Shown in pieces: positions 6,319-12,624 of a stretch of DNA of 12,624 nucleotides; the stretch's first letter is position 1, and each line of letters begins with the position of its first letter. Source of the stretch: an uncultured Clostridia bacterium (lineage in GTDB: Bacteria > Bacillota > Clostridia > Monoglobales > Monoglobaceae); assembly GCA_934454115.1 (NCBI GenBank), contig CAKSFQ010000037.1, forward strand, positions 1 through 12,624, in the 5' to 3' direction. The notes beneath the pieces are model-generated. The model did not search any database. It was not told where the DNA came from and saw only the letters and a program-made list of their open reading frames with translations. Position numbers and translations under genes: made by a program.

Positions 6319-9300
6319 TTAGAATTTAATACTGTCTTTTATATTATCATACGCATAAATCCTAAAGTCGCATTGTTTTATCTTTCTTGCTTTTTCAATG
6401 TATTCGTCAGCCTCATTAAACTTACCCGTTCCGAGGAGGGCATATGCTTTGAGCACATATCCGTCTGTCAGGTTGTTTTTCACAATGTCAAGTTCAAACG
6501 GCATCGGCGACGGCGAACCGACTCCGTAATATGTCCTCATATCACAATTTTTAATAAAGTTGTCGGCGACGCTTTCCATCTCGTCAAGCGCTGCTTTTGC
6601 TTCGGCGAAGTTATGAAGTTTTCTGAGAGCCAATGCTCTGAACAGCGACAATTCGGAAACGGCAGCTTTGTATACCGCAGCCTCGTTGTATGCCTTTGAA
6701 GCGTCTTTTCCCTCGCTCTCAAGCAGCTTTCCGAGGTAATAGTATATGTGTGCCTCCTGGTTAAAGAATGTTTTAGCCTCACCATAGGATTTAGGCATAT
6801 TTATGCCGTCTTTGTAAATTCTTTCAGCCGTTTCAAATTCACCTTTTTTGAACAGCTCGTTGCCGTACAGAACATACATCCATGCGTGTTGCTTCGTGAG
6901 TTTTCCTTCGCCGCCCTCGTAGATATGAAAGCGTCTGTTCTTTGCCATATCTATTGCTTCTTTGTATTCGCCGACCATGCATTTGAGTGTTATTTTATCT
7001 AGATAACAGTCGTCACGCCAAAGCATCAGATTATCGTGTTTGTCATAAACATCAAGCATATACTCCGGAGAATAATTCATGTTACGCAGTATTTGCTGAT
7101 ACTCCAAAATTAATCTCGGATCATCGGGCTTGTTTTCAAGTGCAATTTCCATGCATTCCTTTGCCGAGAGTAAATCACCTTTTTTATCAAAATACGAAAG
7201 TGCAAGATTTCTGAAAGCCTTTGGGTGTTTGGGGTTGAGTGCAATGCACTTTTCCCAGAGTGCCGTTGCTTTTTCAAATGCAAATCTGTCATAGAAAAGA
7301 CAACCGAGGTAGTAGTAAGCATTGTCTCCGCCTTCGTTTTTACAAATTGCATTATTAAGTACGGCAATGTCGTCAAGCCTTGACGGGAAACAGTAACCGG
7401 TGTCTTGCATCTCGGCAGATTTAAGCAACTCTTGTTCTTTGCTTTCGTCACCGAGTTTTCCGCAGCAGTATGCTTTTATGTAATCAAACATAGGATAAGC
7501 CTTTTCGGACAAATCTATTGCATCGATTGCCTTTTCATAAAATCCGCCGTTTATTAGGTCGTATGCGACATCAAGATAATTTTCGCATTTTTCACCGAAA
7601 ATTCCGTTGAATTCTTCTTTACCTTCGCCAAAACTCAAAAGCTGGTATTTGCTGAACATATCAAGACGGTCATACTTTTGTATATCGTCAAGCAAAGTTT
7701 TTGCTTCGTTGTTTTTACCGATAATTTGCAGCACGAGCGCTTTTATGTTCATAGCCTTTGTGTGACCGGAATTGTAGCTTATCGATGTATCAAGCTTTTC
7801 AAGCGCTTCGGCAAAGTCACTGTTTTTGCAATCAAGAAGTGCAAGTTCAAAGTATGCTGCGGAGCGGAATTTGTAATCCCACGCTGCCATAGAGAGTATA
7901 TCGTATGCTTCTTTTTCTCTGCCGACGGCATTCAGGGCAAGTCCTTTGAAATACATAGCCTCGGTGTCCGTGGGGTGCATATTTCTTTCGGTTAATTTCT
8001 TTATTGCCGCATCGGCATATATTATGCAATCCTCAAATTGTCCGTTTTTGTAAGAAATTCTCGCCATGCCGGTATTGCATCTGATATCAGATGGGTCACG
8101 GTGCAAGCCCTCAAGGTAGTAATCCCGCGCGTCATAATTGTGCTGCTTGTACTGCTCAAGATGAAGCCCGTTGATATACAGTTTTTCCAATGTTTCAAGT
8201 TCGCTTGGGCGAACAACGGGTTTTCTCGGTGTAATGGGCTGCTTTTGACCTCTTACATATGTTTTGTAGTCAACAAGAATTTTGCCGTCATTTGATACAA
8301 GCTCAACCTTTATGTCATTGATATTCATATTCTGCATATCAATCTCTTTGATATATGCTTTTGCAGGATCAAGGTCTGCGCTGTCCGTAAATACGATGGA
8401 ATCCTTGTTATATACATTTATCTTTGTGTTTTCAAATTTACCTGTCACATTAAATCCGAAGAATAACTTTTCGCCTCTCTTTTCGACATTAACCGCGGCG
8501 TCAATCGTTGCATTCTTCACATCGCCGATTTCACGAATCGGATACCAATACTGCTCAAACACACGGCTCTCATACGGCGCAATCCAGGTAAAGTCGGGCT
8601 GATTGTCCGTATACACACCTGTCATAAGTTCAATGTACGGACCGTTTTCGTCAGTCAGATTGGAGCACCACATATCGCCGAAATCGCCTTTGCCCCAGTG
8701 CCACATTTTTTTGCCGGGTGAAATGTGATGATCGGCAACGGTTACGATGCCTTTTTGCTTTCCGCCGTCATAACCTGCTACAAAGTTCATATCGGACTGC
8801 CCCTGTGACACAAGGAAAGATGAGGGAACTTTTATGGCGTCATACATGGATATATCTGTTCCGTTGCCGTAGTCAAACGGTCTTGCCGTGTGATACACGC
8901 CTTTTGCAATGGGCCAGCTCATAGTGCAGCGCCTGTCGTGGTCGTTTACCCATTCCACATCGGGCGGAAATATTGTTTTGTACGTTTCGTTTACGGGTAC
9001 GGCAAGGTTTGCCCACCACATAAATACTTGCGGCTGATTTGTACGGTTGTATACCTTTACTTTTGCTTTTATGTAGCTTCTGCCTTCATCAATGGCGATA
9101 CCCGCCATGCCTTTTAAGCGGTTAAAAGGTTCAACCTCGCCTGTCCACACCGTCTTTTCGCCGTTTTCGCTTTCTTCGATTACGGCTTCAAGCGGCATAT
9201 ATGTTGTGGGGCGGTGGTGCTGCGGATAGTTAAACTCAATTCCACCGGAAATCCACGGACCGGCAAGTCCCACAAGCGCCGGCTTTACAACTTCGTTGTA

Positions 9301-9579
9301 GTAGATAAAATCGTAGCTGCCGACTTTGTCATAGCCGCGCAGAATCTTGCCGCCTTTGTCGGGGAGTACCTGTGTCATAATATACTCGTTTTCGAGAGTA
9401 TACACATCATATTCAACATCGGTTTTCTCATCGCTTATGCTGTCGGAAAACGGGAGGGGATACAGTCTGCCGCTTGCGCCCTGGTACGGCTTTTTCTCAA
9501 AGAACATCGGCAAATCCATAGCCCTTTTCGGAATATATGTGGGTATGATTTTCTTTTCTTTTTTTATTGAATTGCCCAT
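6319..9579 (-). CDS. Large cytoplasmic DUF5107-TPR protein (right copy)
   Basis: Protein of 1086 residues, colinear with the left copy throughout. The DUF5107-type domain carries LENEYIMTQVLPDKGGKI (about 62-79), WISGGIEFN (109-117), HHR (121-123), NRLKGMAGI (153-161), ADHHISPGKKMWHW (282-295), DNQPDFTWIAPYE (325-337) and QYWYPI (343-348). TPR-like repeats follow from about 460, with EGGEG at 888-892 and GVGSPSPMPF near the C-terminus. No signal peptide is visible. Two starts are possible: ATG 9585, only 3 nt from AAGGAG, and ATG 9579, 9 nt from it. The second is chosen because it aligns with the left copy and has better spacing. The divergent regulator at 9717 probably controls it. The two copies differ widely in residue content while keeping these motifs, so they may have different substrates; this is inference. 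Confidence 0.85.
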   Translation of the reverse strand: MGNSIKKEKKIIPTYIPKRAMDLPMFFEKKPYQGASGRLYPLPFSDSISDEKTDVEYDVYTLENEYIMTQVLPDKGGKILRGYDKVGSYDFIYYNEVVKPALVGLAGPWISGGIEFNYPQHHRPTTYMPLEAVIEESENGEKTVWTGEVEPFNRLKGMAGIAIDEGRSYIKAKVKVYNRTNQPQVFMWWANLAVPVNETYKTIFPPDVEWVNDHDRRCTMSWPIAKGVYHTARPFDYGNGTDISMYDAIKVPSSFLVSQGQSDMNFVAGYDGGKQKGIVTVADHHISPGKKMWHWGKGDFGDMWCSNLTDENGPYIELMTGVYTDNQPDFTWIAPYESRVFEQYWYPIREIGDVKNATIDAAVNVEKRGEKLFFGFNVTGKFENTKINVYNKDSIVFTDSADLDPAKAYIKEIDMQNMNINDIKVELVSNDGKILVDYKTYVRGQKQPITPRKPVVRPSELETLEKLYINGLHLEQYKQHNYDARDYYLEGLHRDPSDIRCNTGMARISYKNGQFEDCIIYADAAIKKLTERNMHPTDTEAMYFKGLALNAVGREKEAYDILSMAAWDYKFRSAAYFELALLDCKNSDFAEALEKLDTSISYNSGHTKAMNIKALVLQIIGKNNEAKTLLDDIQKYDRLDMFSKYQLLSFGEGKEEFNGIFGEKCENYLDVAYDLINGGFYEKAIDAIDLSEKAYPMFDYIKAYCCGKLGDESKEQELLKSAEMQDTGYCFPSRLDDIAVLNNAICKNEGGDNAYYYLGCLFYDRFAFEKATALWEKCIALNPKHPKAFRNLALSYFDKKGDLLSAKECMEIALENKPDDPRLILEYQQILRNMNYSPEYMLDVYDKHDNLMLWRDDCYLDKITLKCMVGEYKEAIDMAKNRRFHIYEGGEGKLTKQHAWMYVLYGNELFKKGEFETAERIYKDGINMPKSYGEAKTFFNQEAHIYYYLGKLLESEGKDASKAYNEAAVYKAAVSELSLFRALALRKLHNFAEAKAALDEMESVADNFIKNCDMRTYYGVGSPSPMPFELDIVKNNLTDGYVLKAYALLGTGKFNEADEYIEKARKIKQCDFRIYAYDNIKDSIKF

Positions 9580-9602
9580 TTGCATTCACTCCTTCTGATG
9601 AT

Positions 9603-9631
9603 ATTATACAATCTTTCAATAGCGGTGAACA
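9603..9631 (-). promoter_or_regulatory. Promoter of the right DUF5107-TPR gene, weak -35
   Basis: On the minus strand a perfect TATAAT (9603-9608) lies 18 bp upstream of the chosen start side. With a 17-bp spacer the -35 would be TGTTCA (9626-9631), a poor match. A better hexamer, TTGCTG, is 21 bp away, too far for normal use. A perfect -10 with a poor -35 is typical of activator-dependent promoters, so the divergent regulator may activate rather than repress. Confidence 0.45.
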
Positions 9632-9669
9632 GCAAGAAAACGGAGGAGAATTTTCTGCATTTTCTTGCT
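9631..9669. promoter_or_regulatory. Perfect 10-bp inverted repeat between divergent promoters (right module)
   Basis: AGCAAGAAAA (9631-9640) and TTTTCTTGCT (9660-9669) are exact inverted copies with a 19-bp spacer. One arm touches the weak -35 of the minus-strand promoter, and the other overlaps the -35 of the regulator promoter. The half-site resembles GCAAGACAAA in the left module. It is the best operator candidate in the window. Confidence 0.55.
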
Positions 9670-9693
9670 TTTAATATTTTAATGGTGTATTAT
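9665..9693 (+). promoter_or_regulatory. Promoter of the right regulator gene
   Basis: TTGCTT (9665-9670) and TATTAT (9688-9693) are 17 bp apart, followed by the strong ribosome site GGAGGTGG (9703-9710). The -35 box overlaps the candidate operator arm, which would allow autoregulation. Confidence 0.5.
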
Positions 9694-9716
9694 GATTAGA
9701 GTGGAGGTGGTGCACG

Positions 9717-10763
9717 GTGATACATATAGTTCCCGAAGATAAATACCGCGAGACTACTTGGTGTGAACGAATACTAAGCGGAATTGAGCAGCAGGCAAAG
9801 TCAAAAAAGATGAAACTTGATTTTGAGGACGGTAGTTTTGTATCGGATGACACAGACGCGATTATCGTTGCCGGAACCACGCCGGCGTGGATATACGAAA
9901 CGGTAAATTTACTGAAAGTTAAGCACAAGTCTCATATAATACTCGTGAGCAACAGACCGTATTCTCTCTCTGTCAGCAATGTATGCACAGATTTATACTC
10001 CGCCGTGAAGGAGGTGCTGAGTTATTTCTCCGGCTGTGGCAGGAAACAAACTGCGCTTTACGGAGTAAATCCGTCATCGACCGCCGACAATATCAAACTG
10101 TCGGCGTTTGAACAAAAGGATAATGTGTACTACAACTTTGGTGATTTGCGCGAATGTCGCAACGAATTTTTGCGGAATATGGATAAATACGATTCCGTAA
10201 TTTGCACAAATGATTATGCGGCAGTGTCGCTTATAAATCACTTGAAAAAGGAATTTCCGAGTTTTCTGAACGACTTGTTTATAGTCGGATTTGCAAATAC
10301 ACATCTCGGCAGAATAAACGAACCGTCGGTAACAAGTGTTGCGCTGAATTATGAGGAATACGGAAGAACTGCGGTAGATATATATCGTATGCTCAAAAAA
10401 AATCCGAATCTGCAATCCGTAAATGTCAATGTAAAGAGCAGTATCGTTGTGAGAGATACCACGCATAATATTCCGCTGAACGGAAATTCTTCTGAGCCTT
10501 CCGACAGTCAAGGCAAAGATTTTAGGTTTTATGATGACACGGAAGTACAGCAGATGGTTAAGATAGAAAAGCTATTTGAAAACTGCGGTGAAAATGATGT
10601 TGCCGTACTGGGTATGCTTGCAAACGGCGATAGTTATGAAAAGGTTGCCGAAAAATGCTTCATTACAGTAAACGGAATAAAATATCGGCTTGACAGACTG
10701 TGCAGAATCTGCGGATTTGAAACCAGGAGAGAACTTATAGGCGTGATAAGAAAAGGGGGGTGA
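9717..10763 (+). CDS. Transcriptional regulator with LacI-type sensor and C-terminal LuxR-type HTH (second copy)
   Basis: Cytoplasmic regulator of 348 residues, a paralogue of the one at 1872-2942. The LacI-like sensor keeps VICTNDYAAVSLINHLKK, DLFIVGFANTHLG and EPSVTSVALNYEEYG, the last matching the SPpLTTv motif of LacI sensor domains. The N-terminal LacI helix-turn-helix is missing. The C-terminal helix-turn-helix (about 293-345) contains LANGDSYEKVAEKCFITVNG, then IKYRLDRL. The start is GTG 9717, 6 nt after GGAGGTGG, and aligns with the start of the paralogue. Unlike the left regulator it has no downstream oxidoreductase; its 3' side meets transposon remnants, so a partner gene could have been lost there. 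It probably senses a sugar-like ligand and controls the divergent gene at 6319-9579. Confidence 0.83.
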   Translation: MIHIVPEDKYRETTWCERILSGIEQQAKSKKMKLDFEDGSFVSDDTDAIIVAGTTPAWIYETVNLLKVKHKSHIILVSNRPYSLSVSNVCTDLYSAVKEVLSYFSGCGRKQTALYGVNPSSTADNIKLSAFEQKDNVYYNFGDLRECRNEFLRNMDKYDSVICTNDYAAVSLINHLKKEFPSFLNDLFIVGFANTHLGRINEPSVTSVALNYEEYGRTAVDIYRMLKKNPNLQSVNVNVKSSIVVRDTTHNIPLNGNSSEPSDSQGKDFRFYDDTEVQQMVKIEKLFENCGENDVAVLGMLANGDSYEKVAEKCFITVNGIKYRLDRLCRICGFETRRELIGVIRKGG

Positions 10764-10912
10764 ATCGGCGCTTAATGCACGGCTGTGCTTCGGCTTTGCT
10801 ATATATGAGTTTTTTGCATATTATTCAAAGAAATGTACCTATTATTGAAACGGCAAAAAATATATACTACATATGTGTTTTATTAAATTTTAGATGTATA
10901 GAGAGATGAAAA

Positions 10913-11976
10913 ATGGAAGAACTGAGATTGTTAAGCAATAAAATTAATACTTATGTCAAAGAGAATTGGCGCAGGTCAATGAATGAGCCTGCAGGAATTT
11001 TGAAATACAAATTTCTTGATCGGAAGAAAACAGCTTTTCTCCCAAGTATTATCGTGTTACCAAACGATTGCTTTTTGATATATTTCAAAAATTAGAAAAT
11101 ACCTGTTCTTTTACGGATGTTGCAAAGATGTCTAATGTATCTGTATCTACAGTCATTCGATTCTTTGACATACTTTCCTATCATCCTCCCCAAAAACTAC
11201 TTGATGTTATTGCTATTGATGAATTCAAAGGGAATGCCGGTAAAGAAAAATATCAAGCCATTATTACAGACCCTCAAAACAAACTTGTTTTAGATATACT
11301 TCCTGATAGAAAAATATCTCATTTAACCGCATATATGAAACAATGGACTCGTACAGAACGTACACAGGTCAAATACTTCGTAAGCGATATGTGGAAGCCT
11401 TATGCCGATCTTGCAAGTACCTATCTGAAAAACGCTGTTCCCCTCGTTGATAAATACCATGATATCAGACAAATTATCTGGGCTTTTGAACGGGTTAGAA
11501 AGACTATCCAAAAGAAGTATGGAAAAGAAAACCGTTTGCTTTTCAAGCGCTCCAAGCGACTCCTTACCATGCGTAAGGCTAAACCGTCTCCGGAACAATT
11601 AGAACAAGTTGGATATTTGCTTTACCTATCCGATGATTTAATAAGCGCCTACTTCTTAAAAGAGAAATTCTATGATATGATTGATTGCAAAGACCGGAAT
11701 CAAGCAGAAAAACTGATGTATCAGTGGATTTTACTCGCACAAGCAAGCAGACTTACGGATCACAACAAATGTGCTGATACCTTACAAAACTGGGCAAAAC
11801 CCATCTTTAACACATTCCGCTATCCTTTTACAAACGGTTTTACCGAAGGTTGCAATAACAAAATTAAAGTTCTTAAACGAAACGCCTACGGCTACAGAAA
11901 CTTTGCACGTTTTAGAAACCGCATTTTGCACATCTTTTTCCACAAACATTTTGCCATTGAAAAAGTGGCTGCATAA
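10913..11976 (+). pseudogene. ISL3-family transposase, N-terminally damaged
   Basis: The DDE catalytic core is intact in one frame: Asp in VIAIDEF (codon 11218-11220), Asp in FVSDMWKPY (11386-11388) and Glu in NGFTEGCNNKIK (11845-11847), with the ISL3-typical ending KRNAYGYRNFARFRNRI. Upstream, PKYYRVTKRLLFDIFQK (from 11041) is in the core frame, but that frame meets a stop at 11017-11019. The matching upstream piece (YKFLDRKKTAFLP) lies in another frame, so a one-base loss near 11040 is likely. The zinc-finger region expected at the N-terminus of ISL3 proteins is missing; the residues from ATG 10913 to about 10990 do not resemble it. The total is about 350 codons against the usual 400 or more. 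No left terminal inverted repeat could be found. Probably inactive. Confidence 0.8.
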
Positions 11977-12020
11977 ATCTGAACAGAACCAGTAAAAACG
12001 GACAATAGAAAAAAAGAGCC

Positions 12021-12052
12021 TCCTATGGTATAATAAAAACAAAACCATAGGA
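12021..12052. promoter_or_regulatory. 9-bp inverted repeat around the -10 box and ribosome site of orfA
   Basis: TCCTATGGT (12021-12029) and ACCATAGGA (12044-12052) are perfect inverted copies. A consensus TATAAT (12029-12034) lies just inside, with no clear -35. The right arm overlaps the ribosome site TAGGAGGT (12048-12055) before ATG 12062. Transcripts starting outside the element would fold the ribosome site into a stem, while a transcript from the internal promoter (start near 12041) would lack the left arm. This matches the known strategy by which insertion sequences avoid activation by outside transcription; here it is inferred. Confidence 0.55.
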
Positions 12053-12061
12053 GGTATTTTT

Positions 12062-12397
12062 ATGCCAAGAAGTTATCGTCATATACAGGAATACGAAAAA
12101 GAAATTATAGAATTAAAGCATAACGGCTATACAGGCAGACAAATATGTGAGAAATTTGGATTTAGCAAAAAGCAGTACGAAAATTTCATTACGAGATATA
12201 ATCGTCGTCAAGCCCAAATAGCCGCGGGAATAGCCATCAAAAAGAAAGGCAGACCAGCAAAAGACGGTATTGTAACGGAGAACGATAAGCTGGCCGATCT
12301 GCGTTACAAGTTGGCTCGGAAGGATGTGCGGATAAAACAATTGGAGATGGAGAACGAACTGATGAGGGATTTTCTCTCGCTCACAGAAAGGAAGTGA
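12062..12397 (+). CDS. IS3-family transposase OrfA
   Basis: DNA-binding subunit of the IS3 transposase, 111 residues. An N-terminal helix-turn-helix (about 10-46; ELKHNGYTGRQICEKFGFSK) is followed by a basic KKKGRPAKD segment (60-68). A C-terminal leucine-zipper-like coiled coil (about 74-107; LADLRYKLARKDVRIKQLEM) normally mediates contact with OrfB. The start ATG 12062 follows GGAGGT at 12050-12055. The stop TGA overlaps the probable orfB start, and orfB is in the -1 frame, as in other IS3 elements. Confidence 0.85.
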   Translation: MPRSYRHIQEYEKEIIELKHNGYTGRQICEKFGFSKKQYENFITRYNRRQAQIAAGIAIKKKGRPAKDGIVTENDKLADLRYKLARKDVRIKQLEMENELMRDFLSLTERK

Positions 12398-12624
12398 GGA
12401 CAAGTGTAAAATATATGGTTATCTACCGTCATAAGGAAAAGTATTCAATCAGTGAAATGTGTAGATTTTTAGAAGTTTCACGAAGTGGGTACTATGGGTA
12501 TGTTGCCCGTATGAGCATACCTGCAAAAGATTTAAATTTAGCAAATAAAATTCAAGAATGCCAAGAAAAATGTGGTAAGACTTATGGATATCGCAGAGTA
12601 CATATATGGCTTGAAAGACAAGGG
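12394..12624 (+). CDS. IS3-family transposase OrfB, 3'-truncated by the window
   Basis: Only the first 77 codons are present. The sequence matches the N-terminal helix-turn-helix region of IS3 OrfB: YSISEMCRFLEVSRSGYYG, then CGKTYGYRRVHIWL, which precedes the catalytic DDE domain lying beyond the window. GTG 12394 overlaps the orfA TGA (GTGA), suggesting translational coupling; ATG 12415 is an alternative start. The frame stays open far back into orfA, so a -1 frameshift fusion is also possible, but no A6G-type slippery heptamer is visible in the overlap. Confidence 0.8.
   Translation, partial: MRTSVKYMVIYRHKEKYSISEMCRFLEVSRSGYYGYVARMSIPAKDLNLANKIQECQEKCGKTYGYRRVHIWLERQG

Larger units (their letters stand above)
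11980..12624 (+). mobile_element. IS3-family insertion sequence, left part
   Basis: The element contains a complete orfA and the start of orfB and runs past the window end. The probable left end is TGAACAGAACC (from 11980), which begins with the TG typical of IS3 ends and resembles, from memory, the TGAACTGACCCC type of IS150-group ends. It lies only 3 nt after the ISL3 transposase stop, implying insertion into or next to the ISL3 remnant. An alternative reading is that AAAAAAAGAGCC ending at 12020 is the ISL3 right end. The right end is outside the window, so neither boundary is confirmed. Confidence 0.7.

Noticed and set aside
10764..10912. Terminator, promoter or ISL3 left end downstream of the right regulator
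   Set aside because: Only a 4-bp stem (GCAC/GTGC near 10785) and a weak TTGAAA/TACATA pair (10845-10873) were seen. Nothing matches the expected GGCTCTT-type repeat. The 149 bp therefore holds no supportable feature.
12386..12397. Programmed -1 frameshift site joining orfA and orfB
   Set aside because: The frame relation fits, but GAAAGGAAG is not a recognised slippery heptamer and the GTGA overlap offers a simpler coupling route.
1..12624. CRISPR array, tRNA or rRNA genes
   Set aside because: No regularly spaced repeats, cloverleaf-like segments or recognisable rRNA stretches were seen by eye on either strand.

Overview
The window looks like an accessory locus from a moderately AT-rich Firmicute, most likely a gut Clostridia. 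The reasons are strong GGAGG-type ribosome binding sites, sigma-A style TATAAT/TATTAT promoters, ISL3- and IS3-family transposases, and a fragment that resembles conjugative-element proteins of that group. The species cannot be named from the sequence.

Layout. Positions 1-929 are mobile-element debris. They hold a 75-bp imperfect palindrome, a good promoter, a gene broken by two frameshifts (resembling the DUF5697 family) and the first codons of a second gene that is cut off. Positions 884-9579 plus 9717-10763 form a mirror-image locus. Two very similar regulators (1872-2942 minus and 9717-10763 plus) each face away from a very large cytoplasmic protein (3083-6265 plus and 6319-9579 minus). 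The two large proteins converge on a perfect 15-bp stem-loop at 6276-6312. A Gfo/Idh/MocA oxidoreductase gene (884-1879 minus) overlaps the end of the left regulator gene and is probably cotranscribed with it. From about 10913 to the window end are transposon remnants: an ISL3-family transposase missing its N-terminus and containing a frameshift, followed immediately by the left part of an IS3-family element (orfA complete, orfB cut by the window end).

The core of the window is the pair of large proteins, 1060 and 1086 residues. Each has an N-terminal DUF5107-type domain with a galactose-mutarotase-like sequence pattern, a short beta-rich linker and then about 600 residues of TPR-like helical repeats. 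Neither has a signal peptide. The regulators combine a LacI-type sugar-sensing domain, without the usual N-terminal DNA-binding helix-turn-helix, with a C-terminal LuxR-type helix-turn-helix. Together with the oxidoreductase this suggests an intracellular, sugar-induced pathway working on an unidentified glycoside or oligosaccharide. Both divergent intergenic regions carry TTTT(n)TTGC-like elements in inverted orientation at or near the -35 regions, which are candidate operators. No transporter, kinase or known glycosidase lies in the window, so the substrate cannot be inferred.
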